Positions 34,653-43,812 of a stretch of DNA of 64,000 bases are shown one piece after another. Where the stretch lies: positions 45,387-109,386 of the forward strand of contig JBQDBK010000006.1 of assembly GCA_052090825.1 (NCBI GenBank), read 5' to 3'. A program made the translations under genes and the position numbers. Source of the DNA: JBQDBK01 sp052090825 (GTDB lineage Bacteria > Bacillota > Clostridia > Tissierellales > Peptoniphilaceae). Each line of letters opens with the position of its first letter. The stretch's first letter is position 1. A model generated the notes under the pieces. That model was given only the letters and a program-made list of their open reading frames with translations, had not been told where the DNA came from and did not search any database.

Positions 34653-35160
34653 TACCAGAGGTTTAATATTTCATATAATAATAATTGTAATTTTGTACTT
34701 ATTAACTATGCTGATAAATACCAGTAGTCTTTTAATAAAAGTAATGTATGGAAATAAAATTTCAAGATTAATTTTGTCTTTACTACCTATTTTACTCTAT
34801 TATAATTTAGCAAAAGGTATGAGTAAGAAAAAATCTAGTAGGTTAGATTTTTTAAGTGGAAATATTATTGTTTTAATTAGCATAATATTTTTTCTCTTAG
34901 CATTTATAATTCATAAGTCTGATTTATTTACCATTGGAATAGGAGCTTCAAATTGGAAGTTTCCATTAGATATATTTTTAATGCCAGGCTTATTTATAAC
35001 TGAGATGTTAAAAATTCAGTATGGGCCCTTAGCAATTGCTTTTGCAAGTTTAATGCCTGGATTTATTTATGGAATATCTATAAAAAAATCTAGAGCTAAG
35101 CTGAATAAAAAAATGAGAATGAGAAAAAATATTGATAGACAAAAGAGAAATGTTAAATGA
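34642..35160 (+). CDS. Membrane protein of unknown function downstream of apbE
   Basis: About 172 residues with five hydrophobic segments (about 8-28, 38-55, 72-90, 105-125, 128-145) and a very basic C-terminal tail. The ATG at 34642 follows GGGTGA and overlaps the end of apbE; the stop overlaps the start of the nuclease gene (ATGA). The position directly behind an FMN transferase hints at a membrane partner in extracytoplasmic flavoprotein assembly or electron transfer, but no flavin motif is visible. Not recognised. Confidence 0.8.
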   Translation: MRNNTRGLIFHIIIIVILYLLTMLINTSSLLIKVMYGNKISRLILSLLPILLYYNLAKGMSKKKSSRLDFLSGNIIVLISIIFFLLAFIIHKSDLFTIGIGASNWKFPLDIFLMPGLFITEMLKIQYGPLAIAFASLMPGFIYGISIKKSRAKLNKKMRMRKNIDRQKRNVK

Positions 35161-35705
35161 ATAAAGTTAAGTTAAAATATATAATCTTAATTTTAGTTAT
35201 TGGATTATATATTTACCAAAATTACTTTGAAACTAATAAATTAAATGAAGATATTGAGAAAGTTATAATAAGTAGAGTTATAGATGGCGATACAGTTTAT
35301 ACAAATAGGGGAGATAAAATAAGGGTTATAGCTATAAATTCTCCAGAATTGGGTAAAAATAGAGAGGCTTTTGCTATTGAAGCTAGAGATTTTGCCAAAA
35401 AGACTTTAGAAAATAAAATAGTTTACTTAGAAAGAGATATTTCTGATAAAGATAGATATAATAGGAAGTTAAGATATATTTGGCTTGAATTACCAGAAGA
35501 AATCAATAAAGGTAGTATAGAAAAATATAATTATTCAAGTTTACTTTTAAAAGAAGGATTGGCAAGGTGTTATACTTTTGAACCAGACGTAAAATACCTA
35601 AAATATTTCAAAAATATAGAAAAGCAGGCAAGAATAGAAAAAAATGGTATGTGGTTAAATAATTCGCAAGGAACTACAAGAGGAAATAATATAGAGGAGG
35701 AATAA
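35157..35705 (+). CDS. Thermonuclease family (SNase-like) protein
   Basis: 182 residues. An N-terminal signal anchor (about 5-20) then a staphylococcal-nuclease fold: RVIDGDTVYTNRGDKIRVIAINSPE (Asp and Arg of the active site), REAFAIEARDFAKK (Glu), DRYNRKLRYIWL (second Arg). Probably a membrane-tethered or exported calcium-dependent nuclease. Its start overlaps the preceding stop, and it ends one base before pgpA. Confidence 0.92.
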   Translation: MNKVKLKYIILILVIGLYIYQNYFETNKLNEDIEKVIISRVIDGDTVYTNRGDKIRVIAINSPELGKNREAFAIEARDFAKKTLENKIVYLERDISDKDRYNRKLRYIWLELPEEINKGSIEKYNYSSLLLKEGLARCYTFEPDVKYLKYFKNIEKQARIEKNGMWLNNSQGTTRGNNIEEE

Positions 35706-36212
35706 ATGTACGATTACGATCCAGATTTGCTTTATGATGAGACTATTAAAGCTTTAGAAAAAATAAACGTAACAATAAGAGATATTGCAGAAATTGTCTT
35801 AAATCTACAAAAAAAATATATAAGCGATATTACAATAGAAACGTGTGAAGAAAATGTTAAGGCAGTTTTAGAAAAAAGAGAGGTAATTCATGCTATTTTA
35901 ACTGGCTTAGCCATAGATCAATTGGCTCAACAAAAATTATTTCCAGAACCTTTACAAACTATAATTGAAAGTGATGAAGGATTATATGGAATAGATGAGG
36001 TTTTAGCCTTAGCTATAACAAATATTTACGGAACAATAGGATTAACTAATTTTGGTTACTTAGATAAAGAAAAAGTAGGGATAATAAAAGAGTTAGATGA
36101 AAAAAAACATGTGTCAGGAGAAATAGCTACATTTGCTGATGATTTGGTCGCGGCTGTTGCAGCAGCTGCCGCTGCAAGACTTGCCCATAAAGATGCAAGA
36201 AAAAAAAGCTAG
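35706..36212 (+). CDS. Phosphatidylglycerophosphatase A-like protein
   Basis: 168 residues resembling the YutG/PgpA family: an N-terminal helical extension, then VIHAILTGLAIDQLAQ, YGIDEVLALAITNIYGTIGLTNFGYLDK and FADDLVAAVAAAAAARLAH. The segment with GTIGLTNFGYLDK is the part closest to PgpA. The protein lacks the membrane helices of enteric PgpA, as in the Bacillus type, so it may act at the membrane surface on phosphatidylglycerol phosphate. GGAGGAATAA precedes the ATG. A terminator follows. Confidence 0.85.
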   Translation: MYDYDPDLLYDETIKALEKINVTIRDIAEIVLNLQKKYISDITIETCEENVKAVLEKREVIHAILTGLAIDQLAQQKLFPEPLQTIIESDEGLYGIDEVLALAITNIYGTIGLTNFGYLDKEKVGIIKELDEKKHVSGEIATFADDLVAAVAAAAAARLAHKDARKKS

Positions 36213-36233
36213 GATTTGATCCTAGCTTTTTTT
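36201..36233 (+). terminator. Terminator after pgpA
   Basis: Perfect 14-bp stem (36201-36214 with 36220-36233) containing the pgpA stop region, T tract. Confidence 0.9.
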
Positions 36234-36301
36234 AATATTGTGACAAATTTTAATCAAAGTATGTTAAAATTATAATGAATGTAATTATAAGGGGGAAAAT
36301 C

Positions 36302-36577
36302 ATGAAAGTAACTATATGTATGGGATCTAGATGTACTTTAATGGGGGCTAATGCCATATATGATGCTGTAGATTTTTTAAAAGAAGATATTTGTGGACCT
36401 GATTCTGATTATTGTAGTGCTGAAAATCTTGAAATTGAACTAGCTCATTGCATGGGATATTGTAAAAATGAAAAAAAAGGTAGTCTAGCTCCTGTTGTAA
36501 TTGTAGATGATGAAATTATTTATAAAGCAACAGCTCAAGAAGTTAGTGAAAAAATAATTAATAAATTAAAAGTTTAG
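36302..36577 (+). CDS. Thioredoxin-like [2Fe-2S] ferredoxin (NuoE-like)
   Basis: 91 residues. The four ligands of a NuoE/thioredoxin-like ferredoxin are present as CMGSRC (Cx4C near the N-terminus) and CMGYC (Cx3C, about 50-54). Starts at 36302 with AAGGGGGAAAA upstream; an ATG 27 bases earlier overlaps the promoter region and has no ribosome binding site. It lies 24 bases ahead of the [FeFe] hydrogenase and should pass electrons to or from it. Confidence 0.85.
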   Translation: MKVTICMGSRCTLMGANAIYDAVDFLKEDICGPDSDYCSAENLEIELAHCMGYCKNEKKGSLAPVVIVDDEIIYKATAQEVSEKIINKLKV

Positions 36578-36601
36578 GATAGGGAGTTAAGAAAAGAAAT
36601 A

Positions 36602-38095
36602 ATGAAAGAAATATATGGGAATATTGTAGATATAAGAAGAAAGGTTTTTGCTGAAGTTGCAAGAATTGCATACAATGATTTAGACATAGCAGAACTTGAA
36701 GACTCTAGTTATAGGATAGTACCCGGAGAAGTAGCTAAATATAGAGAAAATATATTTAGAGAACGTGCAATAGCAGACGAGAGATTAAGACTAGCTATGG
36801 GCATGGGAGTAAGAGAGATAGCCGTTTATAAAAAATTAACTGATGGTTTTGATAAGGTTGACATGGATGTCAATGCCTATGAAAGACCTTTAATAAATGT
36901 TATAAAATTTGCTTGTGAAGCATGTCCAACAAAGGCATATACTGTAACAAATAATTGTAGAAAATGTATGGCCCATCCTTGTACAAATGTATGTCCTGTA
37001 AATGCAGTGTCTATAAGAAAAGAAGGAGCTTACATAGATCAAGAAAAATGCATAAAGTGTGGTAGGTGTAAGGAAGCTTGTCCTTATAGTGCTATTGTTA
37101 TGTATGATAGACCATGTGCCGCAGCCTGTGGTGTAAATGCTATAAGTTCTGATGAATATGGAAGAGCAGAAATAGACCATGATGAATGTGTTGCTTGTGG
37201 TAGATGTATAGCTAGTTGTCCTTTTGGAGCTATTGCAGATAAAACTCAAATATTTCAATTAATCAAAGCTATAAAATCTGGAAAGAAAGTATATGCAGAA
37301 ATTGCTCCTTCATTTATAGGACAATTTGGGGCAAAAACTTCTCCTATACAAGTAGTAGAAGCAATAAAAAAATTAGGATTTGAAGATGTTGTTGAAGTTT
37401 CTTTAGGAGCAGACATTACTACCTTGCATGAAGCTGAAGAATATCTAAATAGAGTACCGGAAGAAATACCTTTTATGGGTACATCATGTTGCTATTCATG
37501 GTCTTTAATGGTCAAAAATAAATTCCCGGAAATATTTGAACAAATTTCAGATTCTGGATCACCCATGAGATATACTGCTGAATATATAAAAGAGAAGGAT
37601 AAGGATGCTATAATATGCTTTATAGGGCCATGTACTTCAAAAAAACTTGAGGCTTTAAATACAGAAGTTAAATCTCATGTTGACTTTGTAATTACTTTTG
37701 AAGAATTAATGGGTATGTTTGTAGCGCAAAATATAGAACCTTCACAAATTGAAATTTCTGAAAAGTTAAAAGAGGCTTCTGCTTTAGGAAGAGGATATCC
37801 AATAGCTGGAGGAGTAGCTCAAGCAGTAAAAGAAGTTGCGCAAGAAATGTCTCCAGATAAGGAGATAAATATACAAGGAGCAAACTCTTTAAGTGAATGT
37901 GTAAAAATGTTAAAAGTTGCTAAAGCTGGTAAGCTTAATGGATATTTATTAGAAGGGATGGCTTGTCCTGGGGGTTGTATTGCAGGTGTAGGAACTATAG
38001 CTTCAATAAATAGAGTTAGGAAAAGTATTGAGAAATTTAAGAAAGATTCTGAAGTTTATTCACCACTTAAAAATACTTTAGTAAATGACAAATAG
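36602..38095 (+). CDS. [FeFe] hydrogenase, group B-like
   Basis: 497 residues; reversible H2 formation, here probably as an electron sink. Iron-sulfur part: a Cys-rich domain CRKCMAHPCTNVCP, then two ferredoxin-type sites, CIKCGRCKEACPYSA (about 142-156) and CVACGRCIASCPFGA (about 197-211). H-cluster motifs: L1 TSCCYSWSLM, L2 GPCTSKKLEA, L3 GMACPGGCIAG. The L1 and L3 forms and the Cys-rich N-domain match monomeric group B hydrogenases rather than group A. No maturases (HydE/F/G) lie in the window. Confidence 0.92.
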   Translation: MKEIYGNIVDIRRKVFAEVARIAYNDLDIAELEDSSYRIVPGEVAKYRENIFRERAIADERLRLAMGMGVREIAVYKKLTDGFDKVDMDVNAYERPLINVIKFACEACPTKAYTVTNNCRKCMAHPCTNVCPVNAVSIRKEGAYIDQEKCIKCGRCKEACPYSAIVMYDRPCAAACGVNAISSDEYGRAEIDHDECVACGRCIASCPFGAIADKTQIFQLIKAIKSGKKVYAEIAPSFIGQFGAKTSPIQVVEAIKKLGFEDVVEVSLGADITTLHEAEEYLNRVPEEIPFMGTSCCYSWSLMVKNKFPEIFEQISDSGSPMRYTAEYIKEKDKDAIICFIGPCTSKKLEALNTEVKSHVDFVITFEELMGMFVAQNIEPSQIEISEKLKEASALGRGYPIAGGVAQAVKEVAQEMSPDKEINIQGANSLSECVKMLKVAKAGKLNGYLLEGMACPGGCIAGVGTIASINRVRKSIEKFKKDSEVYSPLKNTLVNDK

Positions 38096-38119
38096 ATTTT
38101 AAAATAATATATAAATAGC

Positions 38120-38148
38120 TTGACATAGTGGGATTTGTATATTAAAAT
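38120..38148 (+). promoter_or_regulatory. rplM promoter and short leader
   Basis: TTGACA (38120-38125), a 17-base spacer and TAAAAT (38143-38148). About 50 bases of leader with GCCCCGG in its middle precede AGGAGGAG and the ATG; an L13-type autoregulatory leader is possible but not demonstrable here. Confidence 0.75.
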
Positions 38149-38204
38149 ATTTGAAGTGTTTAAAAAGCCCCGGAAAAATTTTTAAATCACAGGAGGAGTA
38201 ATCC

Positions 38205-38633
38205 ATGAAGAGTTATATGGCGAAAGCCAATGAAGTAGATAGAAAATGGTATATAATAGATGCTGAGGGAAAAGTTCTTGGTAGATTAGCTAGTGAAGTA
38301 GCTAGTATTTTGAGAGGTAAGAGAAAACCTATATATACACCACATGTAGATACAGGTGATTTTGTAATAGTAATTAATGCTGACAAAGTTAAATTAACTG
38401 GTAATAAATGGCAACAAAAGATTCACGCTCATCACACAGGTTATCCTGGTGGAAGAAGAGAAACTGCCTACCATCAATTAAGAGACAAACACCCTGAAAG
38501 GGTTATTGAATATGCTGTAAAGGGGATGCTTCCAAAGAACAGCTTAGGAAGAAAAATGTACACTAAACTAAAGGTATATGCTGGAGAAGAACATCCACAT
38601 GATGCACAAAAACCTGAAGTTTATGAATTTTAA
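38205..38633 (+). CDS. rplM: 50S ribosomal protein L13
   Basis: 142 residues, full length. MKSYMAKANEVDRKWYIIDA, VLGRLASEVASILRGKRKPIYTPHVDTGDFVIVINA and HPERVIEYAVKGMLPKNSLGRKM are all standard L13 segments. Strong promoter and AGGAGGAG ribosome binding site. Forms the rplM-rpsI operon. Confidence 0.98.
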   Translation: MKSYMAKANEVDRKWYIIDAEGKVLGRLASEVASILRGKRKPIYTPHVDTGDFVIVINADKVKLTGNKWQQKIHAHHTGYPGGRRETAYHQLRDKHPERVIEYAVKGMLPKNSLGRKMYTKLKVYAGEEHPHDAQKPEVYEF

Positions 38634-38653
38634 TTGAGGGAGGAAATATATTA

Positions 38654-39046
38654 ATGGAAAAATCACAATACAGAGGAACAGGAAGAAGAAAAACTTCTGT
38701 TGCACAAGTAAGATTAATGCCAGGAAATGGTAACATTACTATTAATGGTCGTGATATTGAAAATTACTTTGATTATGAAACATTAAGAATGGTTGCTAAA
38801 TCTCCCCTAACATTAACTGAAACACTATCTCAATTTGATGTAGTTGTAAAAGTGAAGGGTGGAGGATTTACAGGTCAAGCAGGCGCTGTTAGACATGGTA
38901 TAGCAAGAGCGCTTCTTGAAGTTAACCCAGAGCATAGAGCAATTCTTAAAAAAGCTGGTTTCTTAACTAGAGATTCTAGAATGAAAGAAAGAAAGAAATA
39001 CGGACTTAAAAAAGCAAGAAAAGCTCCACAATTCTCAAAACGTTAA
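38654..39046 (+). CDS. rpsI: 30S ribosomal protein S9
   Basis: 130 residues, full length. YRGTGRRKTSVAQVRLMPGNG at the N-terminus, GGGFTGQAGAVRHGIARALL, and the C-terminal ERKKYGLKKARKAPQFSKR tail that reaches the ribosomal P-site tRNA. Follows L13 at 20 bases, with GAGGGAGGAAAT upstream. Confidence 0.98.
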   Translation: MEKSQYRGTGRRKTSVAQVRLMPGNGNITINGRDIENYFDYETLRMVAKSPLTLTETLSQFDVVVKVKGGGFTGQAGAVRHGIARALLEVNPEHRAILKKAGFLTRDSRMKERKKYGLKKARKAPQFSKR

Positions 39047-39062
39047 TTATATACAAATATTT

Positions 39063-39096
39063 AAACCTTGGAAAACACCAACTTCCAAGGTTTTTT
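39063..39096 (+). terminator. Terminator after rpsI
   Basis: AAACCTTGGAA (39063-39073) pairs with 39083-39093, followed by TTT. Confidence 0.9.
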
Positions 39097-39120
39097 ATAT
39101 TAAAATTGTTTAAGTTTTAT

Positions 39121-39831
39121 TTAAAATTTACTTAGGTCTCCAATGGGGACTTTTTTATTTAGGTAAATCTCATCTTTTTTGACTTGACTTTCATAGGATA
39201 ATATTTTAATGCCTTTGGTTTGAGCATTATTCAATTCAGCCGCAAATTCAGCCTGCATACTAGCATTTGGAAGGAAATAATTTATGTTTTCCATTTGTAT
39301 TAAAAATATTATATTAGCTTCGTATCCACAATTTAAACAATCTATTAATTCTTTTATATGTTTAAGACCACGGAGAGTAGGAGCATCAGGGAAATAAGCT
39401 ACATTATCAACTTCTAAAGTTACACCTTTAACTTCTATAAATCCTTTTACAAATTTTTTATTTCTATATCCTTCATAATAAATGTCAAATCTACTATTCT
39501 TAAAAGTTTTTTCTCTGATAAGTTTAGTAAAATTAATATCTTTAAAAATTTTATTATTTTCTAAAGCTTCAAATACAATTGTATTTGGAGCTTGTGAGTC
39601 AATATTAATAAGTCTACTTTCTTTATAAACAGATAATAAGGTATATTTTGTAGTTCTTTTAGGATTGTTATTATAAGAGAGTATAACATCAACTCCCTTA
39701 TATAATAGCTCCTTACACCTACCTGTATTAGGGACATAAACCTTAACTTCTTTATTATCTATTAAGCAGTAAGATATAAATCTATTTTCTCTTTTAATAA
39801 ACTTAGCTTTTAATATATTTTTATATTTCAT
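39121..39831 (-). CDS. sfsA: SfsA family DNA/RNA nuclease
   Basis: 236 residues. Named for sugar fermentation stimulation; the fold carries a PD-(D/E)XK nuclease. The N-terminal OB part has AKFIKRENRFISY and VPNTGRCKELL; the nuclease part has SRFDIYYEG and GFIEVKGVTLEVDNVAYFPDAPTLRGLKHIKEL. ATG at 39831 with GGTGAT upstream is preferred over one 24 bases earlier that lacks a ribosome binding site. Confidence 0.93.
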   Translation of the reverse strand: MKYKNILKAKFIKRENRFISYCLIDNKEVKVYVPNTGRCKELLYKGVDVILSYNNNPKRTTKYTLLSVYKESRLINIDSQAPNTIVFEALENNKIFKDINFTKLIREKTFKNSRFDIYYEGYRNKKFVKGFIEVKGVTLEVDNVAYFPDAPTLRGLKHIKELIDCLNCGYEANIIFLIQMENINYFLPNASMQAEFAAELNNAQTKGIKILSYESQVKKDEIYLNKKVPIGDLSKF

Positions 39832-39899
39832 AAAATCACCAATAATATTATACATTGAATAAAGGATAAAAAAATAATAAAATACTTTTAGGTGATGTT

Positions 39900-40388
39900 A
39901 TGAATTTTAGAAAAGCTAAAGAAGAAGATGTTTTAAGAATAAATAAAATATATAAAGATGGATCAGATACTTTAAAGAGTTTGAATATTGATCAATGGCA
40001 AGGAAGTCAAATGCCAGTTGCCTCATCCTCAGATAATTTATTTGTATTAGAGGATAAAGGAGAGATTAAGTCTACAGCTTTATTACTAGGAAAAGACAAA
40101 GATTATGAAAATGTTAAAGATTGGCAATGGACTAGTTATGATAATTATATAGCGATTCATAGGGTTGCTACAGCAAGAGAAGTAAAGTCTAAAGGATATG
40201 CTGATAATTTATTTAAGGAAATTGAATTGTTTGCTAAAAAAAACAATATCTTTAATTTAAGAGTGGATACTCATGAAGATAATTTTCCTATGCAAAATTT
40301 TTTAAAGAAAAATGGATATAAGTTTTGTGGGATTGTATATCTAGAAAAATCTGGAAAAAGGCTGGCCTATGACAAAATGTTAGTCTAA
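39900..40388 (+). CDS. GNAT family N-acetyltransferase
   Basis: 162 residues. N-terminal MNFRKAKEEDVLRINKIYKDG, then IAIHRVATAREVKSKGYADNLFKEIELFA (motif A, acetyl-CoA binding; the usual Q/RxxGxG/A appears as KSKGYA) and FNLRVDTHEDNFPMQNFLKKNGYKFCG (motif B). Substrate unknown. AGGTGATGTT precedes the ATG. Convergent with mgtE, sharing a terminator. Confidence 0.9.
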   Translation: MNFRKAKEEDVLRINKIYKDGSDTLKSLNIDQWQGSQMPVASSSDNLFVLEDKGEIKSTALLLGKDKDYENVKDWQWTSYDNYIAIHRVATAREVKSKGYADNLFKEIELFAKKNNIFNLRVDTHEDNFPMQNFLKKNGYKFCGIVYLEKSGKRLAYDKMLV

Positions 40389-40389
40389 A

Positions 40390-40428
40390 TATAAGAAGCT
40401 CTATTAAAAGAAAATAGAGCTTCTTATA
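40390..40428. terminator. Bidirectional terminator between GNAT and mgtE
   Basis: TATAAGAAGCTCTATT (40390-40405) is a perfect match to 40413-40428; overlaps the last codons of mgtE. Confidence 0.85.
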
Positions 40429-41809
40429 TAAGTTTATTTATAAAAATTGTAGCAAGTCCTAGGAAAATAAAAAATCCACAAGTATCAGTAAATGTAGTTA
40501 AGAGAATTGAAGAAGAAACGGCAGGGTCTATCTTTATCTTATCAAGAATAAGTGGTATTAAAAATCCAGTCACTCCAGCAACAATCATATTTAAGATCAT
40601 AGATGAAAACATAATTATACCTAAAAAAACATTGTTGTAAATTGTTGAAAGGATTATTCCTGCAATTATGCCGATAATAGCACCCTCTAGGAGAGCAAGG
40701 CCAATCTCTTTAAAAATAAGAGTCCAGTCATCTTTTAAATTAATTTCATCTTTAGCAAGAGAAGTTAAAACTATTGAAAGGGTTTGTGTTCCAGCATTTC
40801 CGCCCATTCCTGTAACTATAGGCATAGCAGCAGAAAGAGCTACAACAGTAGCTATGGTACTTGAAAAGGAACCAACAACAGAGGATGCTAAAAAAGCAGT
40901 TACCATATTAACTAAAAGCCAAGGTATCCTATTTTTAAAGGATTCAAAAAAGTCTGAGTCAAATTCTTCATCTTTACTGACCCCACTCATTGCTAATATA
41001 TCTTCAGAATATTCTTGATCAATAACTGAGATTATATCTTCAGAGGTTATAACGCCTAAAATAGCCATGTTTTTATTAACTACAGGTAATATATCAATAT
41101 CATATTTGGTGATAATATTTGATGCCTTTTCTTGGTCGTCAGTAGCATATACATAGAAAGGGAACTCTTCAAGTAAATCTTTTAAAAGAGTATCATCATT
41201 TGCAACTAATATTTTTCTTAAATCAACAAGTCCTTGAAGTCTATGATGGTTATCAGTTATTAAAAAATATTCAATTATTTCTGTTTCAGGGGCAATGTGT
41301 TTTAATTTATTAATAGCCTCACGGACTGTTAAGTTTTCTTTAAAGGCAATATATTCAGTGGTCATAATACCACCAGCAGATTCTTCATCAAAGGATAGGA
41401 TAAGGTTTAAAATATTTGAATCTCTTGATTTCATAAACCTTAATATCTCTTTACGCCTATAAGTAGAAAGTATTCCAAGTAAGTCGGCAACATCAGCATT
41501 TGTCATATGAGAAAAAATATCAATAAGTTCTTGGTTAGTATAAAAATCGAATATTTCTATTTGAAGTTCTTCCCAAGAATTTTCTAAAATACCTGCACTG
41601 TCTTCTGAATCCAAAAGTTTCATAAAAGATTGCAAATCATCATTTTCTAATTCATCTAAAGCATCAGCTATATCAACATAATGGACTTCTTCACATAATT
41701 CTTTAGCCGCTATTTTATTCTTATTTTTAACAATATCAATAATGTAATTTACTATTTCTTTTTCATCATATTCATACTTAAATTCTTTTTCTACATTGTC
41801 GTAGTTCAT
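40424..41809 (-). CDS. mgtE: Magnesium transporter MgtE
   Basis: 461 residues. Cytoplasmic N domain of superhelical repeats (about 30-135), two CBS domains (about 140-265) that sense Mg2+, and a five-helix channel domain from about 290. The pore signature PIVTGMGGNAGTQTLSIV and the terminal TDTCGFFIFLGLATIF are diagnostic. AAAGGAGGGATAAG precedes the ATG. No M-box riboswitch: only 12 bases separate it from the helicase gene, with which it is co-transcribed. Confidence 0.95.
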   Translation of the reverse strand: MNYDNVEKEFKYEYDEKEIVNYIIDIVKNKNKIAAKELCEEVHYVDIADALDELENDDLQSFMKLLDSEDSAGILENSWEELQIEIFDFYTNQELIDIFSHMTNADVADLLGILSTYRRKEILRFMKSRDSNILNLILSFDEESAGGIMTTEYIAFKENLTVREAINKLKHIAPETEIIEYFLITDNHHRLQGLVDLRKILVANDDTLLKDLLEEFPFYVYATDDQEKASNIITKYDIDILPVVNKNMAILGVITSEDIISVIDQEYSEDILAMSGVSKDEEFDSDFFESFKNRIPWLLVNMVTAFLASSVVGSFSSTIATVVALSAAMPIVTGMGGNAGTQTLSIVLTSLAKDEINLKDDWTLIFKEIGLALLEGAIIGIIAGIILSTIYNNVFLGIIMFSSMILNMIVAGVTGFLIPLILDKIKIDPAVSSSILLTTFTDTCGFFIFLGLATIFINKLI

Positions 41810-41821
41810 CTTATCCCTCCT

Positions 41822-43636
41822 TTAAAAATTTGAAATTTCTTTCAAAAAGCTACTCATTATAGAATAATTACCATTGTAATTTTTCGGATATATAAGATAT
41901 AAGTGAGATTTAGCTCTAGTTATTGCAACGTAGAACAACCTTCTTTCTTCTTCCAGACTTCCCTCATCTTTAGATTTAAGTGAAGGTAAGACACCTTCGA
42001 CTAAATCAACAACATATACATAGTCATATTCCAATCCCTTAACAGAATGAATTGTACAAAGTGTAACATTTGTATTGTAATTGGATTTAGAGTTAATCAG
42101 AAATTCTAAGTGTTTCAGTCTACCAATTAAAGATTCTAAATCCCTTTCAGACTTTGCTATAAATTTTAAATAGGATGAAAATTCATTTAGTGATTCGTAG
42201 TTAAATCCAAATTTTTTTGAAAAGTCTCTTAAATATTCATCATAAGCTAAATCATATAATACTACATTAATTTGGTCGTGTATATTTAAATTCTTTAATT
42301 TTTTAAATTCTGCCATAAGAGAAAATATATTATCTCTATAATAAGAAGGAAGATTAGGATAGTTTAAAAGTATTCTAAATACATTTTTTCCTGGATTTTT
42401 TTTAATATATTCAATATGTTTTTTAGATATATAACCCTTAATTTTAAAATAAAATTTTGAAAATTTTTCTATGTTTCCCATATCATTAGAAAAATCAATT
42501 ATAGAAAGAATATCTTTAACAACAAAGTGGGAAAAAAACTTAAGTTTATTACCTTTAATGTTGAAAGTGATATTTTTTCTTTCTAGATATTCTACAATAC
42601 CTAAACTACATAAATTATTTCTGTAAATTATAGCATGTGTCTTTTGGGGTTCGGATTTTATTTTTTCATAAATAAAGGAGTATTGTTCTTTATTAGAATT
42701 AACTTTAATAATATTTACTGGTTCTAAGTAATCATTGCTGGTAAAAATATTCTTATCAAATCTTTTTATGTTATTTTTAATAAATAAATTAGAAGTTGTA
42801 ACAATATTTTTAGAAGATCTAAAGTTATTTTGTAAATAGTATAAAGAAAGATTCTTATAAGTTTTTTTTAAGTTAAGTAAATATTCTGGGTTAGCACCTC
42901 TAAAAGCATAAATTGATTGGTCATCATCGGCTACTATAAATAAATTATTTTTTGGTGCTGCTAAATAATTTATAAGTTCAAATTGGGCTAATGAAGTATC
43001 CTGACCTTCGTCTAATTGATAATAATCAAATTGAGATTTAAATTTATTTCTAATATAGTTATCTTTTTTAAGAATATTTAAAGCTAAAGTTATCATATCA
43101 TCAAAATCAATTAAATTATTATCATATTTATATTTCTCATATGCTTCAAATATTTGGTTAAATCCAGGAATATCAGTTTTAGAATTTTTTGGGTCAATTA
43201 AACTATTTTTAAAATATGAAATCTTACTTATTATTTGTTCTAATGTTTCTTCGGAAATAATTTTTTTATAAATAGAAAAATAAATTTTTGATATTAAATC
43301 ATATTTAGAGTTTGAACTATCCTCAATTAGCTTAAAGTTTTTTCCTCTCAATTTAGAATATTGTAAAACTATTCTATAACTAAAAGCGTGGATAGTTGAA
43401 AATCTAAGAGATTTATTAAAATTCGGGAATAAGTTCTTAAATCTTTTCTCCATATCAAGGCTTGAAGCTTTTGAAAAAGTTATAGTAATTATTCTATTAG
43501 GATCAATTCCTTTATTAATTAAATTAACAGTCCTATAAAGAAGCATGGTGGTTTTTCCAGCTCCAGGGACAGCAAGAGTAAGTGCCGGTCCATTTATATG
43601 TTGTATTGCTTTAAGTTGTTCATCTGATAGTTTCAT
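41822..43636 (-). CDS. UvrD/Rep-type ATP-dependent DNA helicase
   Basis: About 604 residues, shorter than PcrA/UvrD (about 720). Motif I VPGAGKTTMLLYR, Ia TFSKASSLDM, II YYQLDEGQDTSLAQ (DEGQD where DEFQD is usual), III VADDDQSIYAFRGANPEYL, V TIHSVKGLEYDYVYVVDL and VI VAITRAKSHLYLI. ATG at 43636 with GGGAGGATATT upstream; an in-frame upstream extension is rejected. It may be a repair or recombination helicase distinct from PcrA. Co-transcribed with mgtE. Confidence 0.93.
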   Translation of the reverse strand: MKLSDEQLKAIQHINGPALTLAVPGAGKTTMLLYRTVNLINKGIDPNRIITITFSKASSLDMEKRFKNLFPNFNKSLRFSTIHAFSYRIVLQYSKLRGKNFKLIEDSSNSKYDLISKIYFSIYKKIISEETLEQIISKISYFKNSLIDPKNSKTDIPGFNQIFEAYEKYKYDNNLIDFDDMITLALNILKKDNYIRNKFKSQFDYYQLDEGQDTSLAQFELINYLAAPKNNLFIVADDDQSIYAFRGANPEYLLNLKKTYKNLSLYYLQNNFRSSKNIVTTSNLFIKNNIKRFDKNIFTSNDYLEPVNIIKVNSNKEQYSFIYEKIKSEPQKTHAIIYRNNLCSLGIVEYLERKNITFNIKGNKLKFFSHFVVKDILSIIDFSNDMGNIEKFSKFYFKIKGYISKKHIEYIKKNPGKNVFRILLNYPNLPSYYRDNIFSLMAEFKKLKNLNIHDQINVVLYDLAYDEYLRDFSKKFGFNYESLNEFSSYLKFIAKSERDLESLIGRLKHLEFLINSKSNYNTNVTLCTIHSVKGLEYDYVYVVDLVEGVLPSLKSKDEGSLEEERRLFYVAITRAKSHLYLIYPKNYNGNYSIMSSFLKEISNF

Positions 43637-43812
43637 AATATCCTCCCAAACTATTGTAATGTGAAATTTTAAAAAATTCAATTTCATATTACATAATAAG
43701 TATATTTTATAAAACCTATATAAAACATATATAGATAGATAAAGCTTAGTAATATTATTAATTCTTCTTTAATAAATTCATCTATTGATATATAATTTAA
43801 ATGAGGTGATTT

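Noticed and set aside
36238..36262. Rex operator upstream of the hydrogenase operon
   Set aside because: Only the left half (TTGTGA) fits; the right half of the palindrome is absent.
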